From the NCBI RefSeq assembly GCF_030052815.1, contig NC_079505.1:11033650-11097649 (forward strand): a stretch of DNA of 64,000 nt. Reading direction: 5' to 3'. Positions 51,842-63,975 of the stretch are shown in pieces. The DNA comes from Hevea brasiliensis (lineage: Eukaryota > Streptophyta > Magnoliopsida > Malpighiales > Euphorbiaceae). Numbering within the stretch: the first letter of the stretch is position 1; each line of letters begins with the position of its first letter. A program made the translations under genes and the position numbers. The notes below the pieces were generated by a model. It was not told where the DNA came from. It saw only the letters and a program-made list of their open reading frames with translations, and did not search any database.

Positions 51842-53991
51842 TTTATTATCTGAGTGTTGGATTAGATTATGGCTTCCACCATATTTATTATAATGGAATC
51901 GAATTTCCATTTGCTGATTAAAGCACTTAACTGAAAATTTTAGTCCCTGAATCCTTGTTAGGGTTGTTTTCGACTAAATTTTATTGGAATATATTGTAAT
52001 ATATATTAAATTAAATTTAAAAAATAATATTTATATAGAATTCAAGTTTTTGAACTCCTTGAATTTTTAATAAATATAACACTCAATTATCATAATTACA
52101 TTACAATAATTCTCTTTTATTTTTTTTTTGAAATCTTTGCATTATAGTTTTATTGTCAATCTTTCTAATGTAATTCACCAAATAATCATTTAAAAGCTAA
52201 TCTCTCATTTAGCCATGCACGAAGTGAAATCTTTATGATATTCATTACAGAAAAATTCCTTTCCATGTCGATATAGCAATTGATAAGATCAATGATAACT
52301 TGCCAACCAAATATGCTAAGGAAGAAAATAATATACTTTCTTTGCACCAACCATTCTTAACAAGACCTTCGATTCATAAAATTCTAGAAAATTTTTTTGT
52401 CCACACACATTAATGACAAATTTCTCAAAATGAAATTTAAGTTTAACTAAATCAATAAATAAAATCAAATTAAATTGATTTTATTTTTTTTTAATTATTT
52501 TAATTCAATTCAATTTAATTTATATCAAGAGAACAGATTATATCTAATTTTATCTCAAAAGCTAGTTTAACAGTAAAAGATTTGCTCAGATCTTATATAT
52601 AGCATAAGATTCTTATCTCAAACCAATGTAACGCAACACATCTCCCTTACGCCCAAGCACAAATATTTCGAGCATAAGCAAATATATTTATGGGTGACCT
52701 AATAATTGAAATAGAGTAACTCAACCTCTAAAATTAACTCAAATGGAGCAGATCTATATATAGTGTAAGTCTTTATCCTAAACTAATGTGAAAAATGATT
52801 CATTTCCTAATATGATTAGATGAATCAAGAGCCGGTATATTGTCTTATCCCACCTCGGTTTAGCTCTCTATACCAGTATGATAATTAAATATTATCTTTG
52901 CTTAGGAATGCAATGAAAGGAGGCGGTGGGTTATCTAATAATTCGTCTCGCTAAGTGCCACCTAGGGTTAGATGGTAAATTCCTTCCTATGGGTTTGGAT
53001 TAAGTCGATGACGTCAACCGGTATCTCTAAATCTTGAACCTCAGAAGACTATGATCATCGTACTCAGATAATCCTATTTTTTATAATTAAGAAAAAAGCT
53101 GGTGCATGTTTCTTCATCTAGCATAAGGTTTTGAAAAAACAAAGGTGGTCATTGATTTCAAACCGTTTAGATCTCAAATCCAAGACTCAGTATCATCTTG
53201 AAGCCTCTGGATAAAATTTTTGCTCCAACAACTATGAAGATATTAAAGAAGCTTGTGAGGAACATGAACATGAACATATTTAATTAGTAGAGCTCTTAAT
53301 TTACACTCTATTTAAAAGGAGATTTTATAAAAATAATAGAAAATTTTTAAAATTATGAATTTGTATTTAAAAGAATAATTAATTTTTAAAAGTAGGATTT
53401 TTAAACATTTTTGAAAATCTCCATTTTTAATCCTTAAAAAAAATTATCTCTTTAAAATATCTAAATATATTTCAAAATCATCACTTCAATTTCTCGCACA
53501 AATATAGATTCACTTATATTTTATCTAATTAAAAAAACTTAATAAATATAATTAAATTGTAAATTTTATTTAATATTTTGTTTAGGCACTCGAAAACGAA
53601 AAATATTTTTCTAATTAAAAGAAAATAAAATTATTTTTTTTAAATAATTTTTTAATTTTTTAAATTTTAATAATTTTACTAAAATATAAAAATACTTATA
53701 TATATATATATATATATATGTATCATTAACAAAATAATTATTATTTAAATAATGAAAAATATTATATATATATATAAATTATTTTATTTAATATAAATAG
53801 AATTTTTAAATTATTATATTTTTTAAAATATATATAAACAAGGGTATATTAATAAATTAATATTTTTAAAATATATATATATATATATATATTTATGGAG
53901 AGTATAAAATAAAATAAAATTAAAAAAACATGGGAGAATACAATCAACTTTCAAGTGGCAAGATTCTATGGGTTAAAGAACCTAAGATGGA

Positions 53992-54311
53992 CACGTGTTA
54001 GGAGGAGGTTGATTGAAGCGAAGCAAGTCGCCGCATATATAGAAAAACCTTTTTTTTTAAATTAAAATATAAACGGGTGGACACGTGTCACTTTGTGAGT
54101 GATAGAGTGATTGCAAAAGATGACGACAACGTTCGCGAATCTTATAGACTAGACGTGCAATTCTATGAGTTTCTTTCTCTATTATTTCGTCACTGCTTAT
54201 CTTTTTTTTTTCTCTTGGTTACATCATTAATTATTCTGAATTTTTTTTTATTTTTTAAAAATTAAAGATTGCTTAATTTGTTGTAGAAAAAAATATGTTT
54301 ACTAACACGTG
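53992..54311. promoter_or_regulatory. cluster of three G-box motifs
   Basis: CACGTG occurs at 53992-53997 (GGACACGTGTTAG), 54082-54087 (GGACACGTGTCAC) and 54306-54311 (AACACGTGGAG). The first two share the extended sequence GGACACGTGT, which also fits an ABA-response element core. The nearest plus-strand start codon is 1.6 kb downstream, so the controlled gene, if any, is uncertain. Confidence 0.45.
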
Positions 54312-55919
54312 GAGGAAATAAATAAAATAAAATAATTAAATTTTTTTTATGAAAATAAAAGAAATAAAGGGAAATAATTATATTTTTATTTAGAAAGAGA
54401 AAAGAAAATATTATATAAACATAATTCTCTACATTTTCGTATGAAAATTAAAAATATAAAAGATAAATAAGTAATTTTCAATTTAATAATAAATTTTCAT
54501 TTATTCTTAAAAAAGACACTATAAGAGTGTATTTTTATTTTTGTATTTTTTATATAAAAATTATTTTATCATATTAAATATTTTTAAATTTTTATTATTA
54601 AAATATTATCTTAGAGATAGAATTAATTATCTAAAATTCTATTTACTACAATTTTTAAAAATTTTTAAAATTTTAAATTTACAATTTCAGATATTATAGA
54701 ATTTCACTTATATTATATTATATATATATATATATATATATATTAATTTTAAATATTTATTAGTTAATAGCATTAATCTCATTTGTTTCCTCTCTAAAAT
54801 AAAGAGAATTGTTATAAAAAGAAAATTGATTTTATTTCCTTTTCTCTTATAATTTTTTTTATTTAAATAAGAAAAAATTCGATCAATACTTTATTTCTGT
54901 ACCAGTTGACGCTGATTATGTTTTTTCTAATATTTCAACCTTTTCATTTTAATTTTAATGTAATTTAAAAATTCTCTTTTAATTATGGTTATAAAAAATA
55001 TTTAATTTTTAAAAATTTAATAATAAAATTTATTAATTTTAATTTTAAATTAATTTTAATTATATTTTAAATAATATATTTAATAATAATATCGACTAAA
55101 TTACAAATATTTCAAATGGAAAGTATTTAAATTAAAAAAATGAAATTATTAAATAAATAAGAACTAATTAATACTTATATCAGAAGTTTATAGAATGAGT
55201 TTATATTTATCCTAAAAAATTTAATTTTAACAAAAAATAACTAAAAATAATTTTATCATAAAAAAAAGCTAAAAATAATATTAAGATTTTTGTGTTATTG
55301 ATTTTTTTTATTTTTGGAGAACATAGTTATTGAAATTTGAAAGAATGAAAAAATATAAAACTATATAAAAAAAAATACAAAAGTCCAAATCCAATTGCTA
55401 AATTCAATAATGCATTTGTTGAAGGAATAAACTCAATAATATTAATTAATTAATTAATTAATTATTATGAAGGAAAGGAAAAAAAAAAATTGAAAATCCA
55501 GATATAGATTTGCCTATATTAGCAGAATTTCTCTTCGTTTCTCCTTCCAAGTAAAAATAGCAGAAACTCCGTAACCATATCTTCTGGTAGGACAAGCAAT
55601 TTTCAGTTTGGGAGAGAAGACGCCTAAAGAAAACGATAACAAATCAATTTTTTTTTTTTGCTTTTCTGGGTTGTGGGTTCTATCATTTGAAGTTTCTCTG
55701 TTTATGATTTGTTCTACAGGAAGAACGATTGTAACACCAAGGGAAACTATCACTCCAATCTATAAGAACCCATCTCATTTCTCTCATTTTAATCCAATTC
55801 TCACCCCAAAACCATACCCTTTTCTTCTTCTCACAAGAATTTCACTCTTACACCTCAAAACTTCATTGATTCTTGCTAGAAAACCACCACCAGCACTACC
55901 GCCATCTTCATTCCTGGCA

Positions 55920-58900
55920 ATGGAACAGTCTGGAGCTTCCTCGTCCGTGATGCTAACGTCCGGTGCCAGCGGGAGGATTAATGCGTTGTTTTCGGTACGA
56001 GCGTTAAAGAGTTTTTTAATACTGATAAACGCCGTCGTTCTGTTTCTGCTGCTCCCTTTCCGTGGCCGGAGACGGACAGTGCCCATTAATTTATCGACGG
56101 AGAAGCCTAAAGATTTTGAGAAGCTTCAGGAGTGTGGGACCCAGCGGAAGATGGTGCGGGTCCCAGCGACGATCGTGCCTTGGAAGAGTAGCGCATCATC
56201 TGGTGGTGGTGGTGGAGTGGCGGTGGATCAGGAGGTCGCGGCCAGGAGAGCCCTAGCAATCCGCCGGGTGTTACAGGATGATGACCCCAATTCGTTGAGG
56301 GAGTTTTCGCTGTTTGTTACCCCCAGAGGAGACACCATTTTTACCCAGTTGTGGACACCTGTTTCTGTCAGAATCAGGTAATTCTTGCCTAATATTTTAA
56401 TTTTATTTTTTGATATAATATATGTTCATCAATTCTTCTTATAGATTTTCTTTATTTTGTGTGCTAATTATTATCACTAATCAGCCTTTAATATTTGATG
56501 ACTTGATTTTTTTGTGTTTGATTATCTCCCAAAAGTTTATTTAATAGGGAAAATGGGTTAAATGAAATTTTAATATTGGAAAATGGAAATTTTTAAAATA
56601 TTAATTCTTTGTTAGCTAGTTTTCAGAAACAAAATCAGGGTTCTTGAATCCTGCAATAGTCTTACTTCTCACTTGTCACTTTTACTATATGGATAAAAGG
56701 GTTTCTGTGGCTATTCTCTCATTAAAATGAACACATATACCTTTTTCTTGTTTACTTGAAGTGGTTTGGCTATGCATGGCATCATTTGGACATGGCATTT
56801 TCTTTCACTCTGGTTCAAGGATGGTTCAGATAGTTTATCTGCTTATTCTTCTTGTTCATACTGCTTGTTAATTTGAATATTACAATTCTTGGTGGTTCAT
56901 TCTTAAAATCTGAAGTAGTTTGTCTTCACTTTGAATGTTGAAGCAACTACGCTAATAGATGCCTTTCCTACGGCCCTAATTGCTTAGAAGACATATTCTT
57001 TCATGTACAGCATCATTTACTATGGCCTGTTGTTTGAAACTGTGTACTCTCATATCCCTAAGGAATAATATCTTCTTTGAACAAATGGAATAATATCTTC
57101 TTTGCTAATTGGTGTAATAATTCCCTGTGCTCGGATCATATCCAATCCAATGGATTGTGAAACCAAAATAAAACTATTGCTATCTTTCCATGGCTGTTTC
57201 TCAATATCTATTTCACCTGGTCCCCTCCCTTATCTCATGTGCATAATGGTGCAGTGGTTTGTGAAATACTAGACAGACTGTTTTGTCATACTCTGCTATT
57301 GTATGTATATGTCCAAGACTGTCTTGTGTTATTTCTGACATACTAATCAGTTGGCACACAATTCTAAAATGTGATTAGCAGATACTTCAAGTAACACTCT
57401 ATTGGCATGAATAAAAATTTTAAAAATAACTCTGATAAATAGATCCGCTCATATCAGTCTTGTTCAATAAGGAGGGCAAACGAGATTGTCATGGGCAGAG
57501 TGTCGGGTTTCATTTCATTATTGCTGTCTGCAATTCGGCTGATTTGAGACCATGATGAATTAAATTTCAACTTTGTTGGAAAAAAGATTTGAGGACTTCT
57601 GAATATTTAGATTATATTGACCTAACTTTTGAAAGGCTAACATTAAAGATTTGGATCAATAATTTAATCATTCACCTTTTAAAGAGGAACATGAACGTAA
57701 AAAGTGAAATGAGATGAATTTTTATCTTATGAAAATACATTCTCAATTATTTTCTTTTTAATTTCACAGTGATTATCAATTACTAGGAGGCCTGTTATCT
57801 GATGTCTAATTATTTTCAAATTAGTATACTTCTAATTTCTATAATGTATCCCTCAAATTTTAGTCCTTTCGAATTGATAGATATCCATCTTTCTCCCTTC
57901 CTTCATGTTTTGACTTTATGACGTTCTTTTGACTTGTATTGTCAGTGATTCTAATGTTACTATGCATCTTTGCAGGGGACTGGTGGTTCTTATGCATGGC
58001 CTAAATGAACACAGGTTCGTGATTTGCAACTAATTGTGCTCAGTAGTTATGTTCAAATGATCTGTAGTTTGATGATTTGCTCACAGTTCCATTATTTACA
58101 ACAGTAGCAGATACAGTAATTTTGCAAAGCAGCTGAATGCTGAGGGGTTTAAGGTTTATGCAATGGATTGGATTGGTAAGGTTAACGCTATTTGAAATCT
58201 ATCATGATTCTTTTTCATAATGAGCCAAACTAATCTCTCTGCACTTACTTGAAAATGTTGTCTTGAACTTTCACAATCATTGTTCCAGTCATTATGTTGT
58301 TTCAAATTTCCATGACTTTTCTATTTAGTCACATTTATTAGTTCTATAACCGGGATTAGAAGTGAATGCAGATGATACTGCATTCCTATTCTGCTCTTAA
58401 TAATCCTATAGGTGTCCTTATCTGTTTGATTGACAATTTAACCAGAAAATGATAGAAGTGGGCTGCAGTTGTGACCAGATGCCTGGAAACATATCCTACA
58501 GTGATCTTGTTAGTGGGAATACTAACGTAGTAAGTATTTATTGATGGGCGTTCTTCCAATAAAAAAAAAAATATCAGTGCCATTGTTAAATGTAAGGAAA
58601 GCAATGGCCTTATCATTCCCTTTTATTTGTCCTCATGCTACTACCATAATCTCAAACTTAAGATAAGTTCCTCAGATGGCAGGAATGGTGATTCTGCTTC
58701 TGTTAAGGTTCAGGAGTCATATTCATTTGTTGGGTAAAGAGGAAAAAACAAAAACAAACAATAGACAAAGGGGAGGAGGTGCGGGAAGAGAAAAGTTGAC
58801 TTATTTAATCCTAACATTCTCTGACATATCCATGCAAAGACAAACACATGTATGGACACAATTTGAAATAAATATTTCTCACTAAGGTGAGTTGTAACCA

Positions 58901-61190
58901 ATGCAGCTCTGAAATCTTTGATGGTAACATCTTTGAAACGATGGGGTTTATGTTCCTGAATTGCGAAGTGCATCCTATTCATATTTAAGGTTGAATTTTT
59001 TTTGATGAATATTAATTTGAGTTCACAAACTTGTTATGTGGTAAAACAGCAAGAACAAGCTCCTCAGATGTAGAAAATCTCAGGAACAATTTCAAATTTC
59101 AATGCTTTTTCAGTGGCCAGCACAAATATGCTAACATGAGCATTACACTTGCTTTGTGTTTTCACATGCATTATCATGATAGTTTGTCAAGGCTAGTATT
59201 TCTTAATTTTAAGTAACATAGAGCAAAGGACTGAAAAGGACTGAATACACTTTATTTTTTTTTTCCTTTTAAAAAATTTCATCTAAACCATATTCAATGG
59301 TTAGGATAGAATCTAAGCTCTAAGAATAAGCTGATGATGATGATAATAGTTATTAAAAAATGTTGCTGTAAACGTTATGTAATCCATGCATTCATGCTTT
59401 TGGCTTTTTAAGTGTTTTGTGATCTAGAGATCACTGTTCTTCAACGATGCATCTATATTTGGATGTTGCAGGTTGAGATGTACATTGGTGCGAAAAAAGT
59501 AACTTGTGAAGCTTCTCTTGATAAGTAAGCATGTTATTTGCATGTATTGTGTCTGACCTTCCTTATCTAAAATTGCAAAGGGAGGATGCATGATTTGAAA
59601 ATAAGAGAAGGCCTCCTTGAATGTTTTCCCATTTTATGAGCTAGAAAGAGAAGATTTAGGTGTGACAGATTGTATATGTTTCCCCCTCATTGATAGATTT
59701 CTATTTGGTAATTTTAGTTTCTCTTGCCCCATTCTCTCTCTGGAGTCATTATTTTAAGAATAGACCTGAAAACTGAACCTTCTCTAGGTGCATCCTTACA
59801 TGGGCTTTCAGTTTGGAGACCATCTAGCGTTTCTTATACCAGTGAAGTTATATTTTTACAACTGATTAGCTTCTGATCCTGAAAATAGCTTATGGAATAT
59901 TACATTTCTCCAGTAGTCTTAAGTTCTATGCTTTCATTTTCTTTATGTTCACATGTTATGTTCTACTTTCCTTCTTCCAACAAAACGAGATTCCTTTGGT
60001 CATTTTTATGCTTTCCTCCCTCTTTCTCTGTCGTATTTGCTTGAGCTACTTATTTGACATCTTCCAGTTATGTAGTTCCAATTTCTGATTATCTTATGTA
60101 CACATTTTCTTCTGTTGTTTCTTCTTTCATAACAGGACACGGTGGGAGTGATGGCCTTCATGCATATGTTCCTTCTCTCGATTATGCTGTCAGTGATTTG
60201 GTATGTTTTTGAGTTCATTTATAAGCTAAAGATAAGATTTTTTTTTGTTTAATGAGCCTAAGTGTATTCATCTTTTCTGTTCAACTTTGGATAGAAATCT
60301 TTTCTCGATAAAGTTTTAGGAGACAATCCTGGGCTTCCATGTTTTTGCTTTGGACACTCAACAGGAGCAGCCATTGTTCTGAAGGTAAGGCTGGAAGATA
60401 GTTATAAGTTCCTCTGCAATAATTTGAGTTTCTATTCTCGTTATGTTACATAGAATCAAATTGTTATCTTCACTTCTATTACATGAGCAATTGCAGGCGG
60501 TGCTGGATCCAAAAGTAGAAGCCCGTGTAGCTGGTGTAGTACTGACTTCCCCTGCAGTAGGAGTTCAGCCATCCCATCCTATTTTTGTGGTAAGAATCCT
60601 CTGCCTTTGTAAATCCCTTCATATCTTGCCTTTAAAACCATAAGGTTATAAAGGAATGAGATGTGCTTCTTTTTTTTTTTTTTGCTTTCTTTCTTTTTTA
60701 AAGTGCCAAAATATGTATGCTGATTAAGATGCAATTGGTGAGCAGGATCTTCTGTAAATTTATTATTTCCTTATTTTGTCCACCCCAGGTACTGGCCCCA
60801 ATTTTCTCAGTTTTATTGCCAAGGTTGCAACTTAGTGCTGCAAACAAGAAGGGCACGCTAGTTTCTCGTGATCCAGAGGCGCTAATAGCCAAGTATTCAG
60901 ACCCATTAGTGTACACTGGATCCATTAGGGTAAGAACTGGGTATGAAATTCTGCGAATTACAACTTACTTGCAGCAAAATCTGAGCAGAATGAGAGTACC
61001 CTTTCTAGTTCTGCATGGTACTGCTGACACCGTAACTGACCCAGAAGCTTCACAAAAACTTTATGATGAAGCATCCTCAACTGACAAAACCATAAAATTA
61101 TTTGAAGGATTCTTACATGATCTCCTATTTGAACCAGAAGGACAAGATATCATGAATGACATAATTGAATGGTTGAGTTGTAGGTTATAA
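55920..61190 (+). CDS. alpha/beta hydrolase, monoacylglycerol-lipase-like, seven exons
   Basis: A serine hydrolase of the plant MAGL/lysophospholipase-like (Hydrolase_4) group; the substrate is not predictable from sequence, with monoacylglycerols or other lipid esters most likely. Exons: 55920-56377, 57976-58014, 58105-58175, 60136-60200, 60295-60384, 60497-60589 and 60789-61190. Phases close, giving 405 residues. Residues 31-47 form a hydrophobic segment followed by RGRRR, suggesting an N-terminal membrane anchor. The oxyanion-side motif is MHGLNEHS (159-166). The nucleophile is S233 in GHSTG, a variant of the usual GHSMG. The acid is D352 in HGTADTVTDP and the base is H382 in GFLHDLLFEPE. 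The start MEQSGASSS fits the group, but an in-frame ATG lies 216 bases upstream (55704). Intron 1 (1.6 kb) and intron 3 (2.0 kb) contain nothing recognised. Confidence 0.93.
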
Positions 61191-62734
61191 GGTTTGGTAG
61201 TGCAACAAAAGAAGTTATTGGATATTTAGCCAAGAACTAGAAGATCCTAAAAGCCATCAGCATCTTTAGGGATTTGCTGCTTGAATGAAGCTTTCCTATT
61301 AAGTAGACCAGAACTTGTGCTGCTGAATAAGATTCATCATTTTTATGTTGAAACCTGAACCATGTTGCTTTTTGATTGATTGTAATGCTATTTGAGTATC
61401 AAGCATTCAAGTCAACTGCCTTTGCTTTTGCTCTCTCTGAACTCTGATTGTAGTAAACTAAGAAGCAGAAATATGAGAAACTAGCTAAATGTCCGTGCTT
61501 TGCACCTTGCTATTGATCATATATATATATGGATTAAACTTTTTTACTTTGCTTTCTAGCTGAGTCAGAGATGATGAACTAGAACAACAAATTCTTCTTT
61601 ACTTAAAAAGCGTGAATCAAACATAAATCTTCATCATCAAATCCAGTTGCTTCTAAGATCAACATCATTATCCATTTCTTGAGGTTCCTTCTGGCTGATT
61701 GGGATGCATAGCACATAAAAGCTTCACCTCCACCTCCACCTCCACAACAAGAGACTTATTGGAGGCTAGACCCACTCACTCCCAATAGTTTCTTGAACCA
61801 ATAATTATTGGGTCCTGCACACCTAATAATTTTTTTGAACAAAGGTGACGAAAGTAAGTCTTATAAATATAAAAGTGGATCTAAAAATAAATAAAAGTTA
61901 TCAAACACATATAATACCAATTAAAAAGTTCTAAATATAGATTTTAATAAAAAGGATTCAAGATGTATAAATAATAATAAATTGAGAGTTTAGTAAAAAA
62001 AAAATTTTTAAAAATTGAAAGGGTTTTTTTTTTTTTTTTTTTTTTTGGTGTGGGGGGGCGGGGGGGGGGGTGGAGGGACTTGAAGAATAGAAAATTCTAA
62101 AATAAGCACATATTTGTTTACATTGAGAATATTAGATCAAATTAATACAGTGTTAGTGTTATTAATGTTTTGCCTAGCTTGATTTGATCCATTGATTAAA
62201 AATATATCACTTATTTAATAAGTATTAAGAGAGTATATAGCTTAATTTATGAAAATCAACTCATAAACATTTAGTCCTTATAAATTAATTTGAGTTTTTA
62301 TAAACATTTAAAATTTTAAGCAGATACATATTCGATAAAGCATTTATAAATAACTGATAAACAGTTTATGTGTTTAGTAAAAAAATAGTTTAGAAGTAAA
62401 TTTATTATTAAATAAATAAATAAATATTAAATGAGATTTATGAAGAAATTTTAAAATTAAATAAACATAATATATTTGAGTCAAAAAAAGAGCTTTTAAT
62501 GAAAGTATTATTTTAAATATTGTTAAAAAAATTATTTTATTATTTCAGAATTTTTACAATTAAAACATATAAATTTAATTTTAAATTAATTTTAACTAAC
62601 ATATTTCAAACAGATTGAAAATATGGATAAGAATTTTTGGTAAAATGGAGAGGATAATATTAAAAGAGTGAAGGGATTTAATTACTTGATCTAAAGTGAA
62701 GGACAATATTAAAAGAGATGATGTTAAAATAACC
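61191..62734. other. intergenic region between hydrolase and PAP
   Basis: About 61191-61480 is low-copy and probably 3' UTR of the hydrolase. From 61.8 kb the DNA is AT-rich with a T run and a G-rich block (62019-62078). Around 62500-62610 it resembles a dispersed AT-rich repeat seen elsewhere in the window. No gene is supported. Confidence 0.5.
62047..62078 (+). repeat. G-rich block next to a poly(T) run
   Basis: After a T run of about 28 bases the plus strand carries GGTGTGGGGGGGCGGGGGG and continues with G runs to GGTGGAGGG. At least four runs of three or more G occur within about 30 bases, which could form a G-quadruplex. Confidence 0.75.
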
Positions 62735-62791
62735 GAATATCCTGTAGAATCGCATCTCAAACATTCGTGTGACAGGCATATTCGCATATCC
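62735..62791 (+). promoter_or_regulatory. three P1BS (PHR1-binding) motifs before the PAP gene
   Basis: The motif GNATATNC occurs as GAATATCC (62735-62742), GCATATTC (62776-62783) and GCATATCC (62784-62791); the last two are directly adjacent. They lie 172-228 bases before the PAP start codon. P1BS sites are the known binding sites of PHR1-type regulators of phosphate starvation. Function here is inferred from sequence and position. Confidence 0.65.
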
Positions 62792-62918
62792 CTTCCTCCC
62801 ACTGTGGGGAATGTGTCCCCATTCTTTCACTTGCTCTGTCTGTCTGTCTGTCATTTGATTTCTCATTCCCATGCATTCTCTTCTCTTCTTTCAAAGCTTT
62901 TCTTTCTTATCATTACAT

Positions 62919-62926
62919 TATATAAA
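62919..62926 (+). promoter_or_regulatory. candidate TATA box of the PAP gene
   Basis: TATATAAA lies about 40 bases before the ATG at 62963. With usual spacing the transcript would start near 62950, giving a very short leader of 10-15 bases. Confidence 0.55.
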
Positions 62927-62962
62927 CACATGTCTAGTTAGTCTCTTCATGCCACAGCAGCC

Positions 62963-63975
62963 ATGGCAGCCCTCTTTATCAGCAACTCATTTGTGCTCAC
63001 ATGCTGCCTTGTAATTTTAACCTCTATGCTCTTCTCCTCATATGCTGAGCTTCTACGATTTCAACACCCTCCAAAATCTCCTCATGGGTCTCTTAGCTTT
63101 TTGGTCCTTGGTGATTGGGGTAGACGAGGTGCTTTCAACCAGTCTCTTGTTGCTCTTCAGGTTCTTCCTTCTTTTATATATGTCTCTGCTTGAAACAAGA
63201 ATTCAAGAACTTACAGATCATAATTTCGATACCATTTTGATTTATAATGATTTTTTTGTTTTGGTTAATAGATGGGAAGGATTGGAGAGAAGCTGGACAT
63301 AGATTTTGTAGTATCAACAGGGGATAATTTCTATGAAAATGGATTGAAAAGTGAACAAGACCATGCATTTCAAGAATCTTTTACTAAAATCTACACTGCT
63401 AAAAGCCTCCAGAAGCAGTGGTACAGCGGCAAGTTCCAAAACTAAAGCTACTTATTATTTATTGAATATATATTTTAATTATCTTTTCTTAAAGAATGTA
63501 TATATTTGTATTGATTATTGCAGTTCTGGGTAACCATGATTATAGAGGCAATGCAGAAGCACAATTGAGTCCTCACCTTAGAAACCTTGATAGCAGATGG
63601 CTTTGTTTAAGATCTTTCATTGTAGATGCTGGTTGGTTTCTTCTTCAATTTAAATTCATATGCATTTTCTCTTCTTTTAATCTTTATTTAAAAAATAATC
63701 TTGCAGATGATGTATTAAACCTTAGCATTCAATTATTAGTTCAATGATCAACTTTTGAAGTATTATCTTAAACTCGGTCGATCATGCATCCAAAAGGGAC
63801 ATCGAATTTCTGTAAATACTAACTAAAATTATTCTTGGGTTGAATAGAATTGGCTGAAATATTCTTTGTGGACACCACTCCTTTTGTCGATGTCTACTTC
63901 AGTGATGGAGAGGGCCATAGTTACGACTGGAAGGGCATCCCCTCTCGCAAGTCTTACATTGCAAATCTAATAAAG
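62963..63975 (+). CDS. purple acid phosphatase, small plant type (5' part, runs off the window)
   Basis: A secreted or vacuolar metallophosphatase (Fe-Fe/Zn/Mn centre) that releases phosphate from esters. Exons seen: 62963-63160, 63272-63428, 63524-63631 and 63848-63975, with the last ending at a GT donor (63976). Together they encode 197 residues of a protein that usually has about 320-340. Residues 1-28 form a signal peptide (hydrophobic core [18 protein letters not shown]). Metal-ligand blocks are GDWG (D51), GDNFY (D84, Y87) and GNHD (N122); the later VVxH and GHxH blocks lie beyond the edge. An N-glycosylation sequon is at N59. The layout matches the low-molecular-weight PAP group (Arabidopsis PAP3/7/8/17 type). 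Intron 2 uses a GC donor. Upstream P1BS motifs point to control by phosphate starvation. Confidence 0.93.

Larger units (their letters stand above)
50549..55919. other. intergenic region, repeats and candidate regulatory DNA
   Basis: The first 400 bases hold the low-copy, GC-richer probable promoter and leader of the minus-strand annexin. Then come a possible MITE (50960-51310), a foldback element (51358-51841) and diverged repeat DNA with CTCAAACCAATGTAACG / CCTAAACTAATGTGA phrases (52.55-53.06 kb), typical of old LTR fragments. A segment with three G-boxes lies at 53.94-54.32 kb, followed by AT-rich DNA with TA runs (53698-53719, 53871-53892, 54719-54742). The last 400 bases are the probable 5' leader of the hydrolase gene. 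Confidence 0.5.
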
